A stretch of 64,000 bases of DNA, taken from Pseudomonas sp. RIT-PI-q. GTDB taxonomy: Bacteria; Pseudomonadota; Gammaproteobacteria; Pseudomonadales; Pseudomonadaceae. Under the pieces are notes generated by a model. That model was not told the origin of the DNA and did no database searches. It was given only the letters and a program-made list of their open reading frames with translations. Shown here in pieces: positions 1 through 8,357 of this stretch. Both the position numbers and the translations under genes were made by a program. The stretch spans positions 172,810 through 236,809 of the forward strand of contig NZ_LHPC01000077.1 of the NCBI RefSeq assembly GCF_001297125.1, in the 5' to 3' direction. Within the stretch, counting starts at the first letter, position 1. Every line of letters starts with the position of its first letter.

Positions 1-1
1 T

Positions 2-1018
2 CTGACCGACCTGTTCACCCGGCTCACCGAGCTGCTCAAGGAAGGCATGGATGGCGAGGTCAACATCGGCATCGCCAGCAACCAGGCCGAAGAGTGGTAT
101 CCACTGTTTGGCAGCCTGTTGTCGCGCTCTTCGGGCAACTGGGAGTTGTGGGGCGCGTTTACCGCTGAAGACCCGGAAGACAATCCGCCCATGGCCCGTT
201 GGCTGACCCTCGCCGAAAGCGGTTCGCTGTTCGACATTGAGGTCAACGCCAGCCCGATCCTTGCGGCGGAAATGCTCCGGCGCAATCTGTGGAACGTGGC
301 TTACGGTGCACTGGTGACCTCGGCGACGTTGACTGCACTCGGGACGTTCGACCGTTTCCGCATGCGCGCCGGCCTGCCGAAAAAAGCCGTGACTGCCGTG
401 GTCCCTAGCCCGTTCCACCACGCCGATGCCGGTGTACTGCGGGTGCCGGACCTGAAAGCCGACCCACGGGATGCGCCAGCCCATACCGCCGCGATCATTC
501 GTGATTTGCCGGCACTGGTGGAAGGTTCGCGCGGCACGTTGGTGCTGTTTTCTTCGCGCAAACAGATGCAGGACGTGTTCGACGGTCTCGACCGCGACTG
601 GCGCAAGCAAGTGTTCATTCAAGGCAACCTGTCGAAACAGGAAACCCTGAACAAGCACAAGGCGCGGGTTGATGGCGGGGATTCCAGCGTGCTGTTCGGC
701 CTGGCAAGTTTTGCCGAGGGCGTCGACTTGCCCGGTGCGTATTGTGAGCACGTGGTGATCGCGAAGATTCCGTTCTCGGTGCCGGATGATCCGGTCGAAG
801 CGGCCCTCGCCGAGTGGATCGAGGCGCGGGGCGGCAATCCGTTCATGGAAATCTCCGTGCCGGATGCCTCGCTGAAACTGGTCCAGGCCTGCGGGCGCTT
901 GCTGCGTACCGAAGAAGACCGCGGCACCATCACCTTGCTCGACCGGCGTCTGGTGACCCAGCGCTACGGCAAGGCGATCCTCAATGCGTTGCCTCCCTTC
1001 CGTCGTGAAATTTCCTGA
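2..1018 (+). CDS. dinG: ATP-dependent DNA helicase DinG, C-terminal part (5' end outside window)
   Basis: The reading frame is open from the first bases, so this is the C-terminal 338 residues of a protein that is normally about 715 residues long. The second helicase core domain is present: a motif IV-like VLFSSRKQM, a motif V-like SFAEGVDLPG, and a motif VI QACGRLLRTEEDRG followed by LLDRR. This is the XPD/DinG arrangement of superfamily 2. Known members are 5'-3' DNA helicases with an iron-sulfur cluster in the N-terminal half, which is not visible here; they unwind D-loops, R-loops and forked DNA during repair. The gene ends at TGA and is followed 96 bases later by an exported hydrolase on the same strand. 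Confidence 0.93.
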   Translation: MTDLFTRLTELLKEGMDGEVNIGIASNQAEEWYPLFGSLLSRSSGNWELWGAFTAEDPEDNPPMARWLTLAESGSLFDIEVNASPILAAEMLRRNLWNVAYGALVTSATLTALGTFDRFRMRAGLPKKAVTAVVPSPFHHADAGVLRVPDLKADPRDAPAHTAAIIRDLPALVEGSRGTLVLFSSRKQMQDVFDGLDRDWRKQVFIQGNLSKQETLNKHKARVDGGDSSVLFGLASFAEGVDLPGAYCEHVVIAKIPFSVPDDPVEAALAEWIEARGGNPFMEISVPDASLKLVQACGRLLRTEEDRGTITLLDRRLVTQRYGKAILNALPPFRREIS

Positions 1019-1113
1019 AACACCGGTGGGCAAATGTGCCCACCGCGTTGTCTATCTCTCTACCATCGCTTTTCCACTGGCCATTGATGGCCGTTAGGGA
1101 GAATTTCGTTCTC

Positions 1114-3618
1114 ATGATTCGCCGTTCGCTGCCTGCCGTTTTTGCCCTGATGTTCGCAGCCCCGTTGCTGGCGGCCCCTGCTGCCCAGCAGACGCTGTTC
1201 AACTTTGTACGCCCCGCCGACGTCGTCCAGATCGCGACTCAGGACGCCAGCCTGCCGCAATCCAATGCCGAGCAAACGGCCGAAGGCGAAGTGCTGCGCC
1301 GGGTGACCTTCAATCCGGTGGCCCAGCCGACCTTGCGCCTGACCCCGCAAACCGGCGCCTGGGACTGGTCGCAGTCGGGCGTCATGAGCCTGCGAATCCA
1401 GAGTGCGATGAACTGGGCCGTGACGCTCTACGTGAAAATCCAGAGCAACGATGGCAAGACGCTGATCAGCCGCGTCGATCTGCCGGCGGGCCCGGCGCAA
1501 ACCCTGTTAGTGCCGTTGGTCGCCAGCACACCCTTGAGCCAAGGCATGAAAGCCGGCCCACCAATGCCGATGAATGTCGATGGCCAGCGCGTACTGCTGG
1601 CCAACAGCAGCGGTGAACTGGATCGCAGCCAAGTGGTGTCGGTGAGCTTGTCGATGGATCAACCGAAAGTGGCCCAGAGCATCCTGCTGGAACGCTTCGG
1701 TGTGCAGGACGGCGAGGCCGTGACCAAAGCCGCTTACGGCGGTCTGGGGGGCGCTTACGGCCAATCGACCCGGGCCAAATGGCCGGAAAAAGTCAGCAGC
1801 GATGAGCAACTGAAAAGCGCCGCCGCCAAGGAACAGCAGCAGCTGAAAACCTGGCTGGCCGAGCGCGAGAAATCGTCCCTCGACAAATTCGGTGGCTTGA
1901 ACAAAGGCCCGGCGTTCAAGGCCAGCGGCTTTTTTCGCACCGAGAAGCGTGACGGTCGCTGGTATCTGGTGACGCCGCAAGGGCATCCGTTCTATTCCCT
2001 GGGGGTCAACACCGTTACCCCGGACGTTAACCAGACCTACATCGCCGGCCGCGAGTGGATGTTCGAGTCCCTGCCCAAACCCGACGAGGTGCTGGCCAGC
2101 CACTACGGCGAAGGCGACAACCGTGGCGGCAACGGCGTCGATCAGGGCCGGAGCTACAACGCCGGCCGCTGGTACGATTTCTATGGTGCCAACCTGCAGC
2201 GCTTATATGGCGCACCTTGCGCGTTGGGCAGCGAGACGAAGGCCGGTGTTGCCGAAGCGGCCAAGGCCGATGCGGTTGAGGCGACGGCCGACAAGGCTGC
2301 CGAGCAACCGGTTGCGCCTACGACGGCCGAAGCCGGTGTCGCCGAGGCCGCCAAGACCGGCGCAGTCGAAGCGACGGCCGCGAAAGCAGCCGAGCAAACA
2401 CCGGCCGAACCGTGCAAAGCGCTGGTTGATGAACAGCGCTGGGCTGGCCACACCCTGGATCGCCTGCAAGCCTGGGGTTTCAACACCATCGGCAACTGGA
2501 GCGCTCCGGCGCTGGGCAGCACCGACCGCGTTCCGTACACCCTGCCGCTGTCGATTGTTGGCGATTACGCCAGCATCAGCACCGGCACCGACTGGTGGGG
2601 CGGCATGCCTGACCCGTTCGACCCGCGTTTCGCCATGGCCACCGAGCGTGCCGTGGCCATCGCGGCCCGCGACCATCGCGACGATCCGTGGCTGATCGGC
2701 TACTTTGCCGACAACGAACTGGCCTGGGCCGGCCCCGGCGACGATCCGAAAGCCCGCTATGCGCTGGCCTACGGCACCTTGAAGATGACCACCGATGTGC
2801 CGGCCAAACGTGCGTTCCTCAAGCAATTGCGCGACAAATATCGCAACCAGGCCGGTCTTTCCAAAGCCTGGGGCATCGACCTGCCAGCCTGGGAGTTGAT
2901 GGAAGACCCAGGCTTCGTGCCGCCGCTGCCGAGCGCCGAACACCCGGAAATCGAAGCCGACTTCAAATACTTCCAGAAGGTCTTCGCCGACACCTACTTC
3001 AAGACCATCTCCGACTCGCTCAAGTGGCATGCGCCGAATCAGCTGTTGCTGGGCGGCCGCTTTGCCATCAGCACCCCGGAAGCAGTGGCGTCCTGCGCCC
3101 AGTATTGCGACGTGTTGAGCTTCAATATGTACACCCTGCAACCGCAGGACGGTTATGACTTCGCCACACTGCGCAACCTGGACAAACCGGTACTGATCAC
3201 CGAGTTCAACTTCGGCTCGACCGATCGCGGCCCGTTCTGGGGCGGCGTGACGCAATTGGCCAAGGAAGAAGATCGCGGCCCGGCTTACGCCAATTTCCTC
3301 AAGCAGGCGATGAGCGAGCCTTCGATTGTCGGGGTGCACTGGTTCCAATACCTCGATCAACCGGTGACCGGGCGCCTGCTGGATGGCGAGAATGGTCACT
3401 TCGGACTGGTGGGCATTACCGATCTGCCGTTCCAGGGATTTGTCGACAGTGTGCGCAAGAGCAACCTGGCGACCGTCGATCAGTTGGGCAAAGAGGCGCA
3501 GATGACCACGGCCGACAAATCCGGCAACGATGCGGGCGGCGGCCGCAAAGGCGACGCCGGCAAAGGGGCGGGGCAGGGCGCTGGGCATGCGGGTGGGCAT
3601 TCGGGCAATGGCCATTAA
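1114..3618 (+). CDS. Exported GH50-like glycoside hydrolase (beta-agarase/beta-galactosidase type)
   Basis: The start is set at ATG 1114, not at the upstream in-frame ATG 1036, because MIRRSLPAVFALMFAAPLLA is a clear signal peptide and an AGGGAG site precedes it. Residues about 265-770 look like the TIM-barrel of GH50-like enzymes: LVTPQGHPFYSLGVN, then YFADNELAW with probable acid/base Glu535, then ITEFNFGSTDRG with probable nucleophile Glu697. An Ala/Glu/Lys-rich insertion between Cys369 and Cys434 holds two 30-residue repeats and has no place in the barrel. The C-terminus is a Gly/His/Lys-rich low-complexity tail. Known GH50 enzymes cleave agar-type galactans; the real substrate here is unknown. 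The protein should be periplasmic or secreted. The fold assignment is from recalled motifs. Confidence 0.75.
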   Translation: MIRRSLPAVFALMFAAPLLAAPAAQQTLFNFVRPADVVQIATQDASLPQSNAEQTAEGEVLRRVTFNPVAQPTLRLTPQTGAWDWSQSGVMSLRIQSAMNWAVTLYVKIQSNDGKTLISRVDLPAGPAQTLLVPLVASTPLSQGMKAGPPMPMNVDGQRVLLANSSGELDRSQVVSVSLSMDQPKVAQSILLERFGVQDGEAVTKAAYGGLGGAYGQSTRAKWPEKVSSDEQLKSAAAKEQQQLKTWLAEREKSSLDKFGGLNKGPAFKASGFFRTEKRDGRWYLVTPQGHPFYSLGVNTVTPDVNQTYIAGREWMFESLPKPDEVLASHYGEGDNRGGNGVDQGRSYNAGRWYDFYGANLQRLYGAPCALGSETKAGVAEAAKADAVEATADKAAEQPVAPTTAEAGVAEAAKTGAVEATAAKAAEQTPAEPCKALVDEQRWAGHTLDRLQAWGFNTIGNWSAPALGSTDRVPYTLPLSIVGDYASISTGTDWWGGMPDPFDPRFAMATERAVAIAARDHRDDPWLIGYFADNELAWAGPGDDPKARYALAYGTLKMTTDVPAKRAFLKQLRDKYRNQAGLSKAWGIDLPAWELMEDPGFVPPLPSAEHPEIEADFKYFQKVFADTYFKTISDSLKWHAPNQLLLGGRFAISTPEAVASCAQYCDVLSFNMYTLQPQDGYDFATLRNLDKPVLITEFNFGSTDRGPFWGGVTQLAKEEDRGPAYANFLKQAMSEPSIVGVHWFQYLDQPVTGRLLDGENGHFGLVGITDLPFQGFVDSVRKSNLATVDQLGKEAQMTTADKSGNDAGGGRKGDAGKGAGQGAGHAGGHSGNGH
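2242..2400 (+). repeat. Two-copy 90-bp in-frame tandem repeat inside the GH50-like gene
   Basis: Copy 1 (2242 to about 2310) and copy 2 (2332 to about 2400) encode GVAEAAKADAVEATADKAAE and GVAEAAKTGAVEATAAKAAE. The period is 30 codons, so copy number can change without shifting the frame. The pair lies in a segment bounded by codons for Cys369 and Cys434. Confidence 0.85.
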
Positions 3619-3641
3619 CACCTGAAACCGAGTCATCGTTC

Positions 3642-3710
3642 ATCGCGGGCAAGCCCGCTCCCACAAGGTTCACGCTGACCATTGTGGGAGCGGGCTTGCC
3701 CGCGATGGCG
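3642..3710. repeat. REPIN (pair of inverted REP palindromes)
   Basis: Two inverted copies of the GTGGGAGCGGGCTTGCCCGC-type REP lie about 20 bases apart between the GH50-like gene and the esterase. Confidence 0.85.
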
Positions 3711-3841
3711 GCCTGATAGGCACCATAAATTTTCGATCAATACCAAGGGCAACCGACCGCCCAGCCCGCCCCTGTTCCCAAATCCTTCAATGGCTGGAAC
3801 AATGCGGGCCACTTTACAGCCTTATATCCGGGGAGTTGCGG

Positions 3842-4987
3842 GTGCAGATTCAGGGTTTTTACGAGCTTAAGTTCGAAGCGGTGCGCGAAGCATTCGCCGC
3901 GCTGTTCGACGATCCTCAGGAACGTGGCGCAGCGTTGTGCATCCAGATCGGTGGCGAAACTGTCGTCGATCTTTGGGCCGGTAGCGCCGACAAGGATGGC
4001 CTCGAAGCCTGGCACAGCGACACCATCGCCAACCTGTTCTCCTGTACCAAGACCTTTACCGCCGTCACCGCCCTACAATTGGTGGCCGAAGGCAAGCTGC
4101 AACTGGACGCCCCGGTTGCCCGCTACTGGCCGGAATTCGCCGCTGCCGGCAAAGACGCCGTGACGTTGCGCCAATTGCTCTGCCATCAGGCCGGCCTGCC
4201 GGCGCTGCGCGAGTTGCTGGCCCCGGAAGCGCTTTACGACTGGCAAACCATGGTCGACGCCCTGGCCGCTGAAACGCCGTGGTGGACGCCGGGCGAAGGC
4301 CACGGTTACGCCGCGATTACCTATGGCTGGCTGGTCGGCGAGTTGCTGCGTCGCGCCGATGGCCGTGGACCCGGTGAGTCCATCGTGGCGCGGGTGGCGA
4401 AGCCGTTGGGTCTGGATTTCCATGTCGGTCTGGCAGACTCGGAATTTCACCGCGTGGCGCACATCGCTCGTGGCAAGGGCAACATCGGCGATGCCGCAGC
4501 CCAGCGCTTGCTGCAAGTGACCATGCGCGAGCCGACGGCCATGACCACCCGAGCCTTCACCAACCCGCCGTCGATCATGACCAGCACCAACAAACCCGAG
4601 TGGCGGCGCATGCAGCAGCCGGCGGCCAATGGCCACGGCAACGCCCGCAGCCTGGCCGGGTTCTACGCCGGGCTGCTCGACGGCAGCCTGCTGGAAAGCG
4701 AAATGCTCGACGAGCTGACACGTGAACACAGCCTCGGCGAGGACAAGACTTTACTGACCCGGACCCGTTTCGGCCTGGGTTGCATGCTCGATCAACCGGA
4801 CGTCCCCAACGCCACTTACGGCCTTGGCCCGCGTGCGTTCGGCCATCCGGGCGCCGGCGGTTCCATCGGTTTTGCTGATCCGGAACACGATGTAGCCTTC
4901 GGCTTTGTGACAAATACCTTAGGGCCGTACGTCTTGATGGATCCGCGCGCGCAAAAGCTTGTGCGAGTACTGGCCACTTGTCTGTAA
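3842..4987 (+). CDS. Serine hydrolase of the beta-lactamase (class C) / esterase family
   Basis: The protein has 381 residues and no signal peptide, so it should be cytoplasmic. Start GTG 3842 is preferred because GGGGAG ends six bases upstream; TTG 3836 lies too close to that site. The Ser-x-x-Lys signature of penicillin-binding-protein-like hydrolases is S67-C-T-K70. A Tyr-containing second motif follows in the YGWLVGELL region, and GHPGAGGSIGF near the C-terminus replaces the usual KTG-type motif (HxG variant), which is common in EstB-type esterases. Family members hydrolyse short-chain esters, and some act on beta-lactams. The substrate is not predictable. It lies between the exported hydrolase and the OmpA lipoprotein and appears to be its own transcription unit. 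Confidence 0.85.
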   Translation: MQIQGFYELKFEAVREAFAALFDDPQERGAALCIQIGGETVVDLWAGSADKDGLEAWHSDTIANLFSCTKTFTAVTALQLVAEGKLQLDAPVARYWPEFAAAGKDAVTLRQLLCHQAGLPALRELLAPEALYDWQTMVDALAAETPWWTPGEGHGYAAITYGWLVGELLRRADGRGPGESIVARVAKPLGLDFHVGLADSEFHRVAHIARGKGNIGDAAAQRLLQVTMREPTAMTTRAFTNPPSIMTSTNKPEWRRMQQPAANGHGNARSLAGFYAGLLDGSLLESEMLDELTREHSLGEDKTLLTRTRFGLGCMLDQPDVPNATYGLGPRAFGHPGAGGSIGFADPEHDVAFGFVTNTLGPYVLMDPRAQKLVRVLATCL

Positions 4988-5102
4988 ATCCCGCTTAAGG
5001 GTCCTGGAACCGGAACCCGAAAGCCTTTTCAGTCTCAAAGCGTCTGTTTATGTGGGCCGAACCGGCCGGATTTTTTCATTACTTCATTTTTGTGGATATC
5101 CA

Positions 5103-6215
5103 ATGTCAACTAAATCAACCCTCGCCTTGGCACTGTGCTTCGCTATCACCGGTTGCGCGCAAACTCCACAAAATGACTCGGATGGCAGCAGCTGGTGGCC
5201 GTTCGGTTCCTCCGACAAAGTCGCCGCTAAAACTCCGGCTCCAGCTCCAGCACCTTTGAAGCCTGCCGCGACCGCGCCGGTGGCCAAGACTGAAAGCGCC
5301 AGCCCTTGGTACTGGCCGTTCGGTTCCGACGACGGCGCCGGCAAGACGCCAGCCAAGGCTGAGGTAAAACCTGAAGCCAAACCCGCAGCCAAGCCGGTTG
5401 AAGTGGCCAAGGCCGAGGCCGACGCAGGTGGCAAATGGTGGTGGCCGTTCGGCGGCAAAGAGCAGAGCACCGCCAAAGTCGTGCCGATGCCGGATCCGAA
5501 AGTCACCCAGGCCTGGCTCGACGACTACGAGCCGCGTCTGCGTGAAGCGATCAAGGACAGCAACCTGCAACTCGAACGCCGTGAAAACGTGTTGGTAGTC
5601 ACCGCGCCGGTAGAAGGCTCGTTCAACCCTGACCGTCCGGCCATGCTGCTGCCAGTGACCCTCGGTCCCTTCACCCGTGTCGCGAAAATCCTCGAAGTCG
5701 ATCCAAAGACTGCCGTGCTGGTTCTGGGTCACAGCGATACCTCGGGCGCCGCACCGGCCAACGTGAAACTGAGCCAGGAACGCGCCCAAGCCGTGGCCGC
5801 GATCTTCCGCCTCAGCGGCCTGCAACGTGATCGCCTGATGCTGCGCGGCATGGGTGGCGAAGCGCCGCGTGCTGCCAACGACAGCAATGAAGGCCGTGCC
5901 TTGAACCGTCGCGTGGAACTGCTGGTGACTCCGCAAAACACCATGGTCGCGCTGCTGAGCAAGTACAACATGCCGGCACCGGCGCCAGTGACATTGATCG
6001 CTGCCAAGGACATCAAGCCAGTCGCCACGCCAGTCACCCCTGCGCCGGCCGCGAAGAAAGCCGATGTGCCTGCCGCGAAAAAGGCCCCGGCGAAGAAAGC
6101 CGCTGCCAAGAAGGCTCCAGCGAAAACCGCGACTCCGGCGAAAAAGACCGCTCCGGCCAAAGCCGCTGCCGACGCGAAAAAAGTCGACGTTGCCGCCGAC
6201 GCCACAAAGAAGTGA
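5103..6215 (+). CDS. OmpA-family outer membrane lipoprotein with WPFG repeats and Lys/Ala-rich tail
   Basis: ATG 5103 is chosen over the upstream 4959 start because it gives a lipoprotein signal, ending in AITGC with Cys18. The mature protein has three parts. The first is a Pro/Ala/Lys-rich linker with three Trp-rich repeats (SSWWPFGS, SPWYWPFGSD, KWWWPFGGK), each about 40 residues apart. The second is an OmpA C-terminal peptidoglycan-binding domain at about residues 190-285, with VLVLGHSDTSG and NRRVELLV. The third is a tail of roughly 75 residues rich in KKA/PAKK, like histone H1 or AlgP tails. The OmpA domain should tether the outer membrane to peptidoglycan. The role of the repeats and of the basic tail is unknown. 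The gene is followed 24 bases later by pdxH. Confidence 0.88.
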   Translation: MSTKSTLALALCFAITGCAQTPQNDSDGSSWWPFGSSDKVAAKTPAPAPAPLKPAATAPVAKTESASPWYWPFGSDDGAGKTPAKAEVKPEAKPAAKPVEVAKAEADAGGKWWWPFGGKEQSTAKVVPMPDPKVTQAWLDDYEPRLREAIKDSNLQLERRENVLVVTAPVEGSFNPDRPAMLLPVTLGPFTRVAKILEVDPKTAVLVLGHSDTSGAAPANVKLSQERAQAVAAIFRLSGLQRDRLMLRGMGGEAPRAANDSNEGRALNRRVELLVTPQNTMVALLSKYNMPAPAPVTLIAAKDIKPVATPVTPAPAAKKADVPAAKKAPAKKAAAKKAPAKTATPAKKTAPAKAAADAKKVDVAADATKK

Positions 6216-6239
6216 TTCGTTAACCAAAAGGAATGCGCC

Positions 6240-6887
6240 ATGACCCAGGGCCTGGCTGATATGCGTCGCGACTACACCCGTGATGGCCTGACCGAGGCAC
6301 AAGCCCCGGCCGAGCCGTTCGCGCTGTTCCATCAATGGTTCGCTGACGCGGTGAAAACCGAGCAGGCACCCGTGGAAGCCAACGCCATGACCCTGGCCAC
6401 GGTCGATCAGGACGGTCGGCCCCATTGCCGCATTCTGCTGCTCAAAGGGTTGGATGAGCAGGGCTTCACCTTCTTCACCAACTACGACAGCGCCAAGGGC
6501 CAGCATCTGACCGCGAATCCGTTCGCGGCCATGACGTTTTTCTGGCCTGCGCTGGAGCGTCAGGTGCGCATTGAAGGGCAGGTGGTGAAGGTTTCGCCTG
6601 AGGAGTCCGACGCGTACTTTCAGGTCCGGCCCTTGGGCAGCCGCCTCGGAGCCTGGGCTTCGCCGCAAAGCAGGGTGATCGCCGATCGTGCCGAGCTGGA
6701 AGCGCTGCTCAAGAACACCGAGCAACGTTTCAGCGACACCCAGCCTCACTGCCCCGAGCATTGGGGCGGTTATCGTCTGCTACCCGAGCGCATCGAGTTC
6801 TGGCAAGGCCGTCCGAGCCGCCTGCACGACCGCCTCAACTACCGCTTGCAGGGCGCCGACTGGATTCTTGAACGTCTGGCACCCTAA
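6240..6887 (+). CDS. pdxH: Pyridoxamine/pyridoxine 5'-phosphate oxidase PdxH
   Basis: The 215-residue length fits PdxH. The enzyme uses FMN and oxygen to convert PNP or PMP to pyridoxal 5'-phosphate, the last step of PLP synthesis and salvage. Typical stretches are present: FALFHQWFADAV near the N-terminus, NAMTLATVDQDGRPHCRILL, GFTFFTNYDSAKG, FFWPALERQVRIEG in the FMN region, RPLGSRLGAWAS, and the C-terminal EFWQGRPSRLHDR and YRLQGADW for phosphate binding. AAAGGA lies upstream of ATG 6240. It follows the OmpA lipoprotein gene closely and may be cotranscribed with it. Confidence 0.97.
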   Translation: MTQGLADMRRDYTRDGLTEAQAPAEPFALFHQWFADAVKTEQAPVEANAMTLATVDQDGRPHCRILLLKGLDEQGFTFFTNYDSAKGQHLTANPFAAMTFFWPALERQVRIEGQVVKVSPEESDAYFQVRPLGSRLGAWASPQSRVIADRAELEALLKNTEQRFSDTQPHCPEHWGGYRLLPERIEFWQGRPSRLHDRLNYRLQGADWILERLAP

Positions 6888-6892
6888 GCAGT

Positions 6893-7129
6893 CTACCGAC
6901 CGGGATAACCTGCCGCAGCGGCCTCCAGCCACTGCGGCAGGGCCCGACGCTTGATCTTCTGCGCTTGAGCGTTCGCCCGTTGCTGGTGCGTGAAGGCTTT
7001 TTTCTGCTCATCGGCACCCGCCAGGGCTAACGCCAGATCGCGGTCCATCCAGCGTTTGATCCGTACGTACAGCCACCCGTGGAAGTACAGACCGGCGACA
7101 GTGGTGACGACAATGATGAAGTAATCCAT
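6893..7129 (-). CDS. Small membrane-anchored protein of unknown function
   Basis: It has 78 residues from ATG 7129. A longer in-frame start at 7162 would add 11 residues before the obvious MDYFIIVVTTVAGLYFHGWL membrane segment and is less likely. One N-terminal transmembrane helix is followed by a short basic, Gln/Ala/Lys-rich cytoplasmic tail. It is convergent with pdxH, with only five bases between the stops. I recall a similar small gene beside pdxH in other pseudomonads, which supports it being real. The function is unknown. Confidence 0.75.
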   Translation of the reverse strand: MDYFIIVVTTVAGLYFHGWLYVRIKRWMDRDLALALAGADEQKKAFTHQQRANAQAQKIKRRALPQWLEAAAAGYPGR

Positions 7130-7296
7130 GACAATCCTTGGGCCAGTGGGCAAATTGCGCAATTTGTCGCTACTGTGTGTTGAGTTCGTGGAGGCGCCTG
7201 TACCGGGCCTGAATCAAAACAATTTTATCCGGGCGATGCCGTGACACGCGTCAAGCCGCGGAGTTTAATGAATACCTGTCCTTTGGAGTTGATGCT

Positions 7297-7761
7297 ATGC
7301 GTAAGTCTGTTCTGTTGGTTGCTTCCTTTTCCACGATGGCGATGTTGCTCACTGGCTGCCAATCGAGCCTGACCGGTGACTCTTACTCCCGTGACGAAGC
7401 GCGTCGTGTGCAGACCGTTCGCATGGGCACCATCGAATCCCTGCGTCCGGTCAAAATCGAAGGCACCAAGACCCCAATCGGCGGCGCAGCGGGTGCAGTC
7501 GTGGGCGGTGTTGGCGGTAGCGCCATCGGCGGCGGTCGCGGCAGCATCGTTGCAGCGGTCATCGGCGCAGGCGCCGGCGGCCTGCTCGGTTCGGCCACCG
7601 AAGAAGGCCTGACCCGCGCCCAAGGCGTGGAAATCACCGTTCGCGAAGACGACGGCAGCATGCGCGCCTACGTGCAACAGGTTCAGGAAAACGAAGTGTT
7701 CCGTGTTGGCGAACGTGTGCGGATTGCCACGGTGGATGGTACGAGCCGCGTTTCGCACTAA
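7297..7761 (+). CDS. SlyB-like glycine-zipper outer membrane lipoprotein
   Basis: A lipoprotein signal ends in LLTGC (Cys21). The central glycine-zipper 2TM region at about residues 65-105 (GGAAGAVVGGVGGSAIGGG and AVIGAGAGGLLGSATEEG) is the hallmark of the SlyB/Rick_17kDa family. A C-terminal beta-rich region ends with FRVGERVRI. Family members are outer membrane lipoproteins tied to envelope integrity, and in enterobacteria SlyB is regulated by PhoPQ. No PhoP box is claimed here. Length (154 residues) is normal. A strong terminator follows about 20 bases after the stop. Confidence 0.88.
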   Translation: MRKSVLLVASFSTMAMLLTGCQSSLTGDSYSRDEARRVQTVRMGTIESLRPVKIEGTKTPIGGAAGAVVGGVGGSAIGGGRGSIVAAVIGAGAGGLLGSATEEGLTRAQGVEITVREDDGSMRAYVQQVQENEVFRVGERVRIATVDGTSRVSH

Positions 7762-7777
7762 GCGCAAACGGGTAGAA

Positions 7778-7814
7778 AAAAACCCCGATCAGGTGACTGG
7801 TCGGGGTTTTTTTT
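7778..7814 (+). terminator. Rho-independent terminator of the SlyB-like gene
   Basis: AACCCCGATCA and TGGTCGGGGTT pair as a GC-rich stem, followed by an eight-T run. Confidence 0.9.
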
Positions 7815-7861
7815 CATCACGAGGGGGCGCTCAGATCAAAAGCTACAGGCTAACGCTCGAC

Positions 7862-8037
7862 CTGTAAGAGCTGGCTTGCCAGCGAAAGCGGCCTGACAAC
7901 CAACCAATCTCTCGCAGGCGTACACAGTCCAAATATGGGAGCGGGCCTGCTCGCGAAGGTCGTTAACGATGACGCGTTTTAACAGGATAAACGCGGCGCG
8001 TTTGAGTGCTTCGCTGGCAAGCCAGCTCCTACAGGGG
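7862..8037. repeat. REP cluster between the SlyB-like gene and the nhaA fragment
   Basis: Three REP-like units lie at 7862-7890, 7934-7958 and 8008-8037. The outer two are inverted copies of the AGCTGGCTTGCCAGC type and the middle one is a degenerate GAGCGGGCCTGCTCGC type. The whole stretch 7815-8028 holds nothing else that I recognise. Confidence 0.75.
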
Positions 8038-8262
8038 ATGGTGGTTTTCAGATGTCGCGTTCGCTGGAGAACTCCCCTTTCGACTCGCCACTGCCGTCAC
8101 CGCATAACCAATCAACGCCGCCAATATCGAACCGGTCAAAATCCCCATCCGGTCCATCCCGGCGTACTCGCTGGCACCCGGCACAAACGCCAGGGAACCG
8201 ACAAACAAACTCATGGTGAAGCCGATCCCGCAGAGGACCGCCACGCCCAGCACCTGGCCCCA
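8029..8262 (-). pseudogene. Truncated duplicate of the nhaA 3' end
   Basis: This fragment encodes LGVAVLCGIGFTMSLFVGSL and the rest of the last ~55 residues of an NhaA antiporter, without the preceding membrane segments. 8081-8262 matches 9529-9710 inside the intact nhaA at a constant offset of 1448 bases, with about six mismatches. The C-terminal codons after the match differ: SSPANATSENHHPL here, NPVLSS in the intact gene. It has no upstream coding part or plausible start, so it should not make a transporter. Either copy could be the ancestral 3' end. Confidence 0.88.
8081..8262. repeat. Left 182-bp direct repeat (nhaA 3' end) flanking the RHS gene
   Basis: The sequence aligns without gaps with 9529-9710. 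The four left-most mismatches cluster at the outer end. Together the two copies bracket 8263-9528, which contains only the RHS-core gene. Confidence 0.93.
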
Positions 8263-8275
8263 TGAGGTTCCCTAC

Positions 8276-8291
8276 CTATCAGTTCTGATAG
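8276..8291. promoter_or_regulatory. Short palindrome upstream of the RHS gene
   Basis: CTATCAG-TT-CTGATAG is a perfect 7-bp inverted repeat immediately inside the left repeat border, about 65 bases before the RHS start. It could be an operator or an element end; its function is unknown. Confidence 0.4.
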
Positions 8292-8357
8292 TGGCTAGAA
8301 CCAGTTGGATGTACGAGAGTAAAAGCCTACTTCAACGGTCCGGTCAGGAGGTCGCTC

